DNA from: an uncultured delta proteobacterium
Lineage (GTDB): Bacteria; Myxococcota_A; Bradymonadia; REDH01
Direction: 5' to 3'
DNA: 8,249 nucleotides
NCBI GenBank assembly: GCA_903873545.1
Contig: CAIQPA010000503.1
Location: 1 to 8,249 of the forward strand
Shown here: positions 1 through 6,037 of the stretch, one piece after another
Layout of the letters: every line of letters starts with the position of its first letter
How positions within the stretch are numbered: the stretch's first letter is position 1
Made by a program: the position numbers and the translations under genes
The notes under the pieces: model-generated
Told to the model about the DNA's origin: nothing
Seen by the model: the letters and a program-made list of their open reading frames with translations, nothing else
Database searches by the model: none

Positions 1-621
1 AAGTTCAAGCCGGATGGTGGTCTCCGGCCGGCGATGGCGGCGTTTCAGTCGGCGGTTGAGTTGCGGCCCGGCTCTGCCATGGCACGCTTTGCGCTGGCCG
101 ACTGCTTCTCGCGCATCGCGCCCCCCAACACGGAGGAGGCCGAAGAGGCGCTAGGCAAGACCTCGGCCCTGCTGGAGCGGGCGCTCGACATCGACCCCAA
201 TCTGTTCAAGGCGTCGGAGCTGTTGAGTGACGTCTACTTCATTCACCAGCAGCCCGACCGGGCCCTGGAGACGTTGCGGCGTGTCATCGAACGCCCCATC
301 CCGGAGTCTGCGAAGTTCGAGGCCTATGTGCGCATCGGCCGACTGTACGAGGAGTCCAAGGAGGACCCGACCCGTGCGCTTGAATTCTACGAGAAGGCCA
401 TTCCGCTCATCTCCACGAAGGAGCAGGCGGAGTACCTCAAGAACCGGGTCGCGACCGCCGAAAAGTGGAAGAAGGATGGGCAGCGACCCGAAGAGGGAAC
501 ACAGGCGGAGGAGCCGCCGCAGGGTCCCACCCGCGAGGTTGGCTCAGAGCCGCCGCAAGACCACGGACACGACCACGGAGACGACCACGGCCACGACGAC
601 GGAGACGGCCACGCCCACTAG
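1..621 (+). CDS. TPR-repeat protein, C-terminal part, with His/Asp/Gly-rich tail (5' end outside window)
   Basis: The frame is already open at base 1 and the first Met codon, at 34, sits inside TPR-like sequence, so the gene almost certainly starts upstream of the window. The visible 206 residues contain TPR-like helix pairs: a unit ending in ELRPGS, one around LLERALDIDPNLFKASELLSDVYF, one with PDRALETLRRVIE, and one with GRLYEESKEDPTRALEFYEKAI. A charged, low-complexity linker rich in Glu, Pro and Gln follows. The last 20 residues (bases 559-618) are only His, Asp, Gly and one Ala, with seven His. TPRs are protein-interaction scaffolds; the tail looks able to bind divalent metal, which is inference. 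Nothing identifies the partner or the location in the cell, and the N-terminus that might carry a signal peptide is missing. The gene converges on the minus-strand operon. No T-rich terminator on the + strand is visible after the stop. Confidence 0.85.
   Translation, partial: KFKPDGGLRPAMAAFQSAVELRPGSAMARFALADCFSRIAPPNTEEAEEALGKTSALLERALDIDPNLFKASELLSDVYFIHQQPDRALETLRRVIERPIPESAKFEAYVRIGRLYEESKEDPTRALEFYEKAIPLISTKEQAEYLKNRVATAEKWKKDGQRPEEGTQAEEPPQGPTREVGSEPPQDHGHDHGDDHGHDDGDGHAH
559..618 (+). repeat. Imperfect short tandem repeat encoding the His/Asp/Gly tail
   Basis: The coding DNA is built from variants of the hexamers GACCAC and GGACAC/GGAGAC, repeated over about 60 bases just before the TAG stop. 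It encodes alternating Asp-His-Gly residues. Low-complexity repeats like this can change length by slippage, so tail length may vary between strains (inference). Confidence 0.6.
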
Positions 622-731
622 GGCACTGAGAGCGGCGCCTGCTGGGCAGAGTTCCGCAGCGCGCTGGTCCCCTTCGCGGGCCTCTGTCACGGTTGGCAGT
701 GCAGGCTGAAGGTCGGCCCAGCGAGCGCGCC

Positions 732-760
732 AAAACGAAGAGGGGCTGCCGAAGCAGCCC
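732..760 (-). terminator. Intrinsic terminator of the MCE transporter operon (cUUCGg tetraloop)
   Basis: Read on the minus strand, a perfect 7-bp stem GGGCTGC/GCAGCCC (760-754 and 749-743) is closed by TTCG, giving the very stable C(UUCG)G tetraloop. It is followed by CTCTTCG and then TTTT (735-732). The T-rich stretch lies only on the minus-strand side, so it acts on the operon ending at 805 and not on the TPR gene. The T-tract is interrupted, so termination efficiency is uncertain. Confidence 0.75.
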
Positions 761-794
761 GAAGGAGGAGAGGGCTTAGCCCTGCTCCGGCAAT

Positions 795-808
795 GTGACC
801 GCGGTCAC
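795..808. repeat. 14-bp perfect palindrome over the mlaD-like stop codon
   Basis: GTGACCGCGGTCAC is perfectly self-complementary with no spacer and includes the TGA stop of the MCE-protein gene (807-805). It lies about 35 bases before the terminator stem in the direction of transcription. It could be a protein-binding site, a minor part of the 3' mRNA structure, or chance. Confidence 0.5.
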
Positions 809-1887
809 TCTTTCCAGATGATGCGCCAAGGGCGACGCTTGAGCTCGCGAACGAACTCGCGCATGTCCTCGAAGACCTCTTCATCCTTGAAGAACTTTCC
901 GATGGTGCCCTCGCCGGCCTTGATCTTGCTGACCATGGCGTCGACGTCGGAGGCTGCGTTGGCGCCATGCGCCGTCAGCTTCTCGATGTTGGCGATGGAC
1001 TTATCGATCTTCGCCCGGTTGTCGGTGAGGATGCCGTCGGCCGAGGCGAGCGCGCTGCTGGCGTGCTTCATGACCGGGTCGATTTCCTTGGCCACGCCGG
1101 TCATGGTCTTGTCGGCGCTCTTGATGAGCGAGCGGACGTTGGTTCCGTCGCCGACGCCCATGTTCAGCGCGCTGCCCAGTTTGGCGAACTCGTCGGTCGC
1201 CTTCTCGGTGTGGGTGAAGATGTTGTCGATCTTGTCGCGGTTCTCCTTCAGGACGCCGTCGACATTGGCCATGATGCTGTCGATCTCTTCTTTGTTCTCT
1301 TTGATGCGCTCATCGAGCGTTCCCGCGAGGCTGCCGATGTTGTTGACGAAGGCGTCGATGTGGATGGGGTTGGCGCCGCGCCCGTTGACCCGATCGAGGA
1401 CCTCCTGGAGGCCACCGATGGTCTTGTAGGCTGACTGCAGGAGCATGCCCATGCTTGGCGGGTCGATGCCCTTGAAGATGGTTCCCTCCACGGCGACGGG
1501 CTGCTTGGGGTCGCCGGCGTTGATCTCCACATAGGGCTCTCCGAGGACGCCCTGGGTGGTGATGGTGAAGGAGGCGTTCTTGTGCAGGACCTCCCGCGCC
1601 GACTCATCGAGCCAGACGGTGACCCGCACATAGACGGGCCAGGCGGTCTTTTCGTCCTTCATGCCGCCGAGGTAGTCGACGCTTCGGACGAGGCCGGAGG
1701 GGATGCCGGAGATTCGAACGGGCGCGCCGGACTTGAGGCCGGCAGCGTTGTCGAAGTCGACATAGACGGGGAAGCCCTTCTTGAGGGAGAAGTCACCGAG
1801 GACGAGCACGAAGGCGATAAGAATGCCCACCGCCGCCAGGACGAGCGCTCCCACCTTGAGTTCGATATTGGTCTCGTTGGGTCGCAT
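805..1887 (-). CDS. mlaD: MCE-domain lipid transport protein, MlaD-like, with long helical C-terminus
   Basis: 360 residues, start ATG at 1887. Residues 1-11 are cytoplasmic, 12-30 form one membrane-spanning segment, and about 38-140 form an MCE domain, with VYVDFDNAAGLKSGAPVRISG at its start and TQGVLGEPYVEI near its end. A long, mostly helical Ala/Asp/Lys/Ile-rich region runs from 150 to 320. The closing segment (325-360: GEGTIGKFFKDEEVFEDM, then RRPWRIIWKE) resembles the tail common in stand-alone MCE proteins. In known systems MCE proteins are anchored in the inner membrane, assemble as hexamers on the permease and pass lipids across the periplasm. At about twice the length of E. coli MlaD, the helical half may form a tunnel and remove the need for a soluble MlaC carrier (inference). 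It starts 5 nt after the F2 stop; GGAAG ten bases upstream is a plausible ribosome site. It is the only MCE protein in the operon. Confidence 0.93.
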   Translation of the reverse strand: MRPNETNIELKVGALVLAAVGILIAFVLVLGDFSLKKGFPVYVDFDNAAGLKSGAPVRISGIPSGLVRSVDYLGGMKDEKTAWPVYVRVTVWLDESAREVLHKNASFTITTQGVLGEPYVEINAGDPKQPVAVEGTIFKGIDPPSMGMLLQSAYKTIGGLQEVLDRVNGRGANPIHIDAFVNNIGSLAGTLDERIKENKEEIDSIMANVDGVLKENRDKIDNIFTHTEKATDEFAKLGSALNMGVGDGTNVRSLIKSADKTMTGVAKEIDPVMKHASSALASADGILTDNRAKIDKSIANIEKLTAHGANAASDVDAMVSKIKAGEGTIGKFFKDEEVFEDMREFVRELKRRPWRIIWKE

Positions 1888-1892
1888 CGGGT

Positions 1893-2636
1893 TTAGACTT
1901 CCATGGGGCCCTGGGGCCGCCCGTTGATGAACTGCTGCACGATGGCGTTGTCGGTTTCTCGATAGAGACTTGGCGGTCCGTCCAAAACAAGCTGCCCTTT
2001 GTAGAGCATGGCTACGCGGTCGGCAACGCCGAAGATGGAGCGGAGGTCGTGGCTCACCACGATGGAGGTGACGCCGAGGCGGTCCGACAGGTCGCGGATG
2101 AGGCGGTCGACGATGTTGGCAGAGATGGGGTCGATGCCGGTGGTCGGCTCGTCGAAGATGACGAAGTCGGGGTTGAGGGTGAGTGCCCGAGCGATGGCTA
2201 CCTTCTTGCGCATGCCGTCGCCGAAGTCGGCCGGGTAGCGCTCGGCATGCTGCTCCATGTTGACGAGCGCGAGCTTGGCCTTGGCCTCGGAGCGGGCCTC
2301 GGCGAGCGAGAGTTTGAAGTGCTTTCGGATGGGGAGCGCGACGTTGTCGAGCAGCGTCATGGAGTCGAAGAGGGTGGAGTTCTGGAAGACCATCGCGCAG
2401 CGTTTGCGGATGGGATAGTACTCTTCTTCCGTGAGGTTGGTGACCTCCACGCCGTCGAGGATGACGCGACCTGCGTCGGGGCGGATGAGCCCGACGAGGT
2501 GTTTGACGAGCACGCTCTTGCCGGCGCCGGAGGAGCCGATGATGAACATGATCTCGCCCTTCTTCACCTCGAGGCTGACCCCGCGGAGCACCTGCTTGCT
2601 GCCGAAGGCTTTGTGGATGTCGATGAACTCGATCAC
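1893..2636 (-). CDS. mlaF: ABC transporter ATPase F2 (MlaF family) with degenerate signature motif
   Basis: 247 residues, GTG start at 2636, 6 nt after the E2 stop with no clear Shine-Dalgarno, so translational coupling is likely. Walker A is GSSGAGKS (34-41), the Q-loop Gln is 85, Walker B ends FDEP with catalytic Glu163, the D-loop is TGIDP and the switch His is 196. The signature, normally LSGGM in this family, reads FGDGM (138-142): the Ser and the first Gly are replaced, while the following RKKVAIARAL is intact. The tail (QQFINGRPQGP) resembles the start of the E. coli MlaF C-terminal extension (QFLDG.ADGP) but is cut short. MlaF proteins hydrolyse ATP on the cytoplasmic face to drive phospholipid movement through MlaE. 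The otherwise intact motifs argue against a pseudogene. The pairing with F1 suggests a heterodimer in which this subunit gives the active Walker B and a degenerate signature. Confidence 0.93.
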   Translation of the reverse strand: MIEFIDIHKAFGSKQVLRGVSLEVKKGEIMFIIGSSGAGKSVLVKHLVGLIRPDAGRVILDGVEVTNLTEEEYYPIRKRCAMVFQNSTLFDSMTLLDNVALPIRKHFKLSLAEARSEAKAKLALVNMEQHAERYPADFGDGMRKKVAIARALTLNPDFVIFDEPTTGIDPISANIVDRLIRDLSDRLGVTSIVVSHDLRSIFGVADRVAMLYKGQLVLDGPPSLYRETDNAIVQQFINGRPQGPMEV

Positions 2637-2642
2637 GGCGGC

Positions 2643-3467
2643 CTAGCTGAAGAAGAAGATGTAGCCGACGCCGCTCAGCACGAAGTCGAGGATGGTGACG
2701 GCGAGGCTGGCGTTGACGACGGCCATGGTGGTGGCGGTTCCGACACCTTCGGAGCCACCGAAGGCGGCGAGGCCAGCCTGCGAGGCAATGATGGGGATGG
2801 TGATGCCGTAGGCGAGCGACTTGAGCGAGAAGATGATCAGGTCGCCCCACTCCAGCAGTGAGGTGTTGTAGAAGGTCGCAACGTTGACCTCGAAGACCGT
2901 GTTGGCGACAAACATGCCGGTGCCGAATGCAACGCAGAGCGCGACGCAGGAGAGCACGAAGGTCATGACGATGCTGGCGAGGAGGCGAGGCACGACGAGA
3001 TACTGAATGGGCTCGGCGTTGTTCATCCGGAGGGCATCGACCTGCTCGGTGACGACCATGCTGCCAATCTCGGCGGCGATGCCGGTACCCACGCGGGTGG
3101 CCAGCATGAGGGCGGTGACGGTGGGTGCAAACTCACGGAAGAGGAGCTGCAGGTAGAGCGCGCCCATGCCCTGGAGATCGCCGACGATGCGCTTGGCCTG
3201 AAAGCCGGACTGGAAGATGAGGATCATGCCGAGGAAGCCGAGCACGATCATGACAAAGGCGAGCGAGCGGTTGCCGATGAAGAAGCTCTGCTGCACGACC
3301 TCGCGCCAGCGGATGGGCTTCTTGAAGGCGTAGTAGAAGGCCAGGCTGCCCACGCGCAGGATGTCGGTCACCTGCGTGACGATAGGCACGAAGATGACCC
3401 CGAGCTGGGCGATGCGGCGCTGCGTCGGATTCAGCGCGGCCACATAGGCTTGGGTGTGCTTGGTCAT
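2643..3467 (-). CDS. mlaE: ABC transporter permease E2 (MlaE family)
   Basis: 274 residues, ATG at 3467. A 39-residue upstream extension in the same frame is Ser/Pro/Arg-rich, overlaps the E1 gene and is unlike the family, so the MTKHTQAY start is preferred. An amphipathic N-terminal region is followed by hydrophobic segments near 68-88, 112-133, 160-190, 213-235 and 250-273. The family hallmark is present at 110-163: FREFAPTVTALMLATRVG, AAEIGSMVVTEQVDAL, EPIQYLVVPRLLA. MlaE proteins are inner-membrane permeases carrying MCE rings on the periplasmic side and ATPases on the cytoplasmic side. E2 is clearly a paralogue of E1 but differs throughout: AAEIGSM against TAELGTM, and RMNNAEP against RALAIDP. 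That suggests old divergence, not recent duplication. The gap to E1 is 16 nt without a strong ribosome site. It probably pairs with E1 (inference). Confidence 0.93.
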   Translation of the reverse strand: MTKHTQAYVAALNPTQRRIAQLGVIFVPIVTQVTDILRVGSLAFYYAFKKPIRWREVVQQSFFIGNRSLAFVMIVLGFLGMILIFQSGFQAKRIVGDLQGMGALYLQLLFREFAPTVTALMLATRVGTGIAAEIGSMVVTEQVDALRMNNAEPIQYLVVPRLLASIVMTFVLSCVALCVAFGTGMFVANTVFEVNVATFYNTSLLEWGDLIIFSLKSLAYGITIPIIASQAGLAAFGGSEGVGTATTMAVVNASLAVTILDFVLSGVGYIFFFS

Positions 3468-3483
3468 CGGCGAAGGGTCCGCG

Positions 3484-4269
3484 CTAGTGGAGAATCGAGG
3501 TAATGAAGTAGTCGAGCACGAAGATGAGGACGGCCGAGGCGACGACGGAGTTGTTGACCGAACGGCCGACGCCGACCGCGCCACCAGAGGTGGTCATGCC
3601 GTAGTGGCTGCTGACGACGGCGATGGCGATACCGAAGGTGAAGGCCTTGAAGAGGCCATTGAAGAGGTCATCAAGCGTGATGTACTCGATGACGCTGGAG
3701 GCGAAGAGGCTGGGCGAGACGCCGAGCAGCACCTGGCCCGTGTAGGCGCCGCCGACGAGTGCGGTGAGGTCGCCGACAATGGTGAGCAGGAACATCATCA
3801 AGACGATGGCGATGAAGCGGGGCACCAGAAGGTAGGTGATGGGGTCGATGGCGAGTGCACGGAGCGCGTCGATCTGGTCGGTGACCTTCATGGTGCCGAG
3901 CTCGGCGGTGTTGTTAGCTCCGACGCGGCCGGAGAACATGAGGCCGATCATGATGGGGCCGACCTCGCGGAGGGTGGCGAATGCGGCACCCCAACCGAGC
4001 AGTCCGAAGGCATCGAACTGGGCGACGAGGGCGCCCGACTGAATGACCATGATGGCGCCGGTGAGCAGCGCCGTTACCACGACGATGGGAGCGCTCTTTA
4101 CGCCCACCTTGTAGAGGTTGCGCCAGGTCTCCATGCCGTCGAGCCTGGGCGGGACCAGGCAGCGGAGGATCTGGTAGAGCAGGACCGCCATGCCGCCCAC
4201 ATCGAGAGCAACGGCCATGAAGGCGGCTCCGAATCGGGAGAGGAGTTTGGAGGGTGAGAGGGCCTGCAT
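3484..4269 (-). CDS. mlaE: ABC transporter permease E1 (MlaE family)
   Basis: 261 residues. The ATG at 4269 shares one base with the TGA stop of F1 (TGATG), and GGGGAGG about ten bases upstream is a good ribosome site. A much longer reading of this frame (to 4959) only runs through F1 in the wrong frame. Residues 1-50 hold an amphipathic and hydrophobic N-terminus (ALDVGGMAVLLYQIL). The hallmark at 100-153 is LREVGPIMIGLMFSGRVG, TAELGTMKVTDQIDALRALAIDPITYLLVPR. Further hydrophobic segments lie at about 60-78, 153-178, 205-222 and 240-259, with YGMTTSGGAVGVGRSVNNSVV before the last helix, as usual for MlaE. Length matches the family. The role is inner-membrane lipid transport. Having a second, diverged permease next to it recalls the YrbEA/YrbEB pairs of mycobacterial Mce systems, which are thought to form heterodimers. 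Confidence 0.94.
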   Translation of the reverse strand: MQALSPSKLLSRFGAAFMAVALDVGGMAVLLYQILRCLVPPRLDGMETWRNLYKVGVKSAPIVVVTALLTGAIMVIQSGALVAQFDAFGLLGWGAAFATLREVGPIMIGLMFSGRVGANNTAELGTMKVTDQIDALRALAIDPITYLLVPRFIAIVLMMFLLTIVGDLTALVGGAYTGQVLLGVSPSLFASSVIEYITLDDLFNGLFKAFTFGIAIAVVSSHYGMTTSGGAVGVGRSVNNSVVASAVLIFVLDYFITSILH

Positions 4270-5000
4270 CAGTCGTCGGCCTCCCCGCGCCAGAACTGCC
4301 CGACAAAGGGGCGTGTGGAGGCCTCGATCTCCTCGCGGGTGCCGCTGAAGACAATGCGTCCGTGGTCCATGAGGACAAAGGAGTCGCAAATGTCGCGCAT
4401 GCCAAGAATGTCGTGGCTGACCACAATGGAGGTGGTGCCTCCGCGGGCGCGACGCTCCTCGAGGAGAGCAAAGATCTTTCCGGACGTGACCGGGTCGAGG
4501 CCTGCGGTGGGGTCGTCGTAGAAGAGGATGGGGGGATTGGCGATGACGGCACGGGCGAAGGTAACCCGCTTCTTCATGCCGCCGGAGAGCTCGTTGGGGA
4601 AGAGCTTCTGGGTGTTGGGGAGGTCGACGGCGAGGAGGAGCCGGTTGACCTCGTCGCGGATCTCGTCGTCGGTGCGGCCGCCGAGCTGGCGGAGCGGAAA
4701 GCCGATGTTCTCCTCGACGGTCATGAAGTCGAAGAGCGCGTAGTTCTGGAAGAGCATGCCGATTTTGGAGCGGACGCTGGTCATCTCCACGTCGCCGATG
4801 CCGACGACCTCGGTGCCGTCGATGAGGACGGAGCCGCTGTCGGGCCGCACGAGCCCCGCGCAGATCTTCATGAGCAGGCTCTTGCCCGCGCCGCCGGGCC
4901 CAATGAGGCCCACCTGTGTCCCTTGGGGGATGACGAGGTTGACGCCATTGATGACGCACTCGTGGCCGCGATACTTGTAGACCTCAGCGATGCGGATCAT
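4269..5000 (-). CDS. mlaF: ABC transporter ATPase F1 (MlaF family) with Asp in place of the catalytic Glu
   Basis: 243 residues. The ATG at 5000 overlaps the stop of the lipoprotein gene by 4 nt (ATGA), with GAGGG six bases upstream as ribosome site. Walker A is GPGGAGKS (34-41), Q-loop Gln85, signature canonical LSGGM (138-142) followed by KKRVTFARA, D-loop AGLDP, switch His196. Walker B is ILFYDDP: the Asp162 that binds magnesium is kept, but position 163, normally the catalytic Glu, is Asp. The codons read directly as GAC GAC, so this is not a reading-frame effect. Every motif falls at the same residue number as in F2, so the two are co-linear paralogues. F1 ends QFWRGEADD and lacks the MlaF-type C-terminal extension. 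It presumably energises lipid transport on the cytoplasmic face; whether it hydrolyses ATP well alone is doubtful given Asp163. Confidence 0.94.
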   Translation of the reverse strand: MIRIAEVYKYRGHECVINGVNLVIPQGTQVGLIGPGGAGKSLLMKICAGLVRPDSGSVLIDGTEVVGIGDVEMTSVRSKIGMLFQNYALFDFMTVEENIGFPLRQLGGRTDDEIRDEVNRLLLAVDLPNTQKLFPNELSGGMKKRVTFARAVIANPPILFYDDPTAGLDPVTSGKIFALLEERRARGGTTSIVVSHDILGMRDICDSFVLMDHGRIVFSGTREEIEASTRPFVGQFWRGEADD

Positions 5001-6037
5001 GGCAGGCCCTCGCCGGTCAGGAGCGCCTGCGCCTTGCGGGTGAAGCGGCTGTCGGGGAAGGTCTCACGCAGTTCTGTGACCATCGCAGCGGCCTCGTCTC
5101 TTTGGCCGGCTGCGAGCAGGAGCCGGACGATGTCGAAGCCGGTGTCGTCACGTTTGAGCGAAAGGTCGTAGGTGTCGCGGAAGCGGTGCAGCACTGCGAC
5201 CGCGTCGAGCAGCCGGCCCTGCTGCTCGCGGATGACGGCCATGCGGAGCAGCGCGGGAACGTAATAGCGAGACTCGTAGTCGGCCATGATCCAGCTCACT
5301 TCGCGTTCGTCGAGCATGGCTTCGAGCGTACCGTACTCCATGTTGGTGTTGCCGAGCCGTCCGTAGCAGGCGGCGGCGCGCCAGGCGGCGTCGTCGGTGA
5401 AGCTGCTTCGCGGGAAACGCAGGGTGAGTTCGAGGTAGCGACCAAGCGCCTGCTCCGGGTCGTTGAGATCTTCGTCGGAGATACGGGCGATGCGATAGAG
5501 CGCGTCATCTGCAACCTCGGTATCGCGCAGGCGGGTGTAGATGCCCTCTGCCAGGCGGAGTGCACCGGCGTGATCGCCTTGGCCGCGGAGCCGCTCGACC
5601 ATCGCGTCAAAGGCGTCGGGCGCAAAGGAGGTGTTGGGGTAGCTCAGCAGCATCCGTTCAAACCAGCGTGCCGCCTCGACCTCGTCCTTCTCCTTCTCTC
5701 GGGCGATGAGCGCCATGCGATAGAGTGCTTCGCCGGCATCGTCGTCGTAGACGGAGGTGGGGGATGCTGCGATGCGCAGGTAGGCGGCCCGCGCTTCCGC
5801 GAGGCGTCCACGGTGCTCGTCCATGAGGGCGCGCCGGAACTGAACGTAGCGGAGCAGGTCGACGCGGTCGGCCTTCCAGGCGAGCGCATCGTAGGCATCG
5901 GAGGCGCGGTCGAAGGCACCGTCGTCGGCGAGGCGGTCGGCGTTCACCAGGCCGCGGGTAAAGTCGAATTGGCTGCGGGCCATGCCGCATCCGCCGAGCA
6001 GGAGCAGGGCCACGATGGTGAGAAGCAGGCGCCTCAC
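4997..6037 (-). CDS. TPR-repeat lipoprotein
   Basis: 346 residues, GTG start at 6037 overlapping the previous stop by 4 nt (GTGA), with GAGG seven bases upstream. The N-terminus MRRLLLTIVALLLLGGC is a lipoprotein signal with lipobox LGGC and lipidated Cys17. The next residue is Gly, not Asp, so by the E. coli sorting rule it would go to the outer membrane. The rest is a chain of TPR-like helical repeats: for example GAFDRASDAYDALAWKA, GRLAEARAAYLRIAAS, EVEAARWFERMLLSYPNTSFAPDAF, DPEQALGRYLELTLRFPRSSFTDDA, and RDEAAAMVTELRETFPDSRF. Repeats ending in FPxS are reminiscent of BamD/YbgF-type TPR proteins, but the length and context differ, so I do not call it bamD. Being co-translated with F1, it may be the outer-membrane or periplasmic partner of the MCE transporter (inference). 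Confidence 0.85.
   Translation of the reverse strand: MRRLLLTIVALLLLGGCGMARSQFDFTRGLVNADRLADDGAFDRASDAYDALAWKADRVDLLRYVQFRRALMDEHRGRLAEARAAYLRIAASPTSVYDDDAGEALYRMALIAREKEKDEVEAARWFERMLLSYPNTSFAPDAFDAMVERLRGQGDHAGALRLAEGIYTRLRDTEVADDALYRIARISDEDLNDPEQALGRYLELTLRFPRSSFTDDAAWRAAACYGRLGNTNMEYGTLEAMLDEREVSWIMADYESRYYVPALLRMAVIREQQGRLLDAVAVLHRFRDTYDLSLKRDDTGFDIVRLLLAAGQRDEAAAMVTELRETFPDSRFTRKAQALLTGEGLP

Noticed and set aside
622..731. A terminator for the TPR gene just after its stop
   Set aside because: GC-rich inverted segments exist (around 634-662) but with bulges and no T-tract; not enough to call.
1893..2636. F2 as a decaying pseudogene because its signature motif is altered
   Set aside because: The frame is intact, all other catalytic motifs are kept, and the flanking RKKVAIARAL is well preserved; a specialised subunit explains this better.
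805..2850. A 681-codon open frame covering the MCE gene and extending through the F2 region
   Set aside because: The N-terminal 320 codons give Arg/His-rich low-complexity sequence, whereas F2 in another frame is a clear ABC ATPase. The true MCE protein begins at the ATG at 1887.
2643..3584. Longer N-terminus for E2 (start at 3584)
   Set aside because: The additional 39 residues are Ser/Pro/Arg-rich, lie over the E1 coding region and do not resemble a MlaE N-terminus.
3484..4959. A 491-codon open frame extending E1 upstream through F1
   Set aside because: The upstream part is Arg/Pro/His-rich sequence out of frame with the clear F1 ATPase. The E1 start at 4269 has a ribosome site and matches family length.
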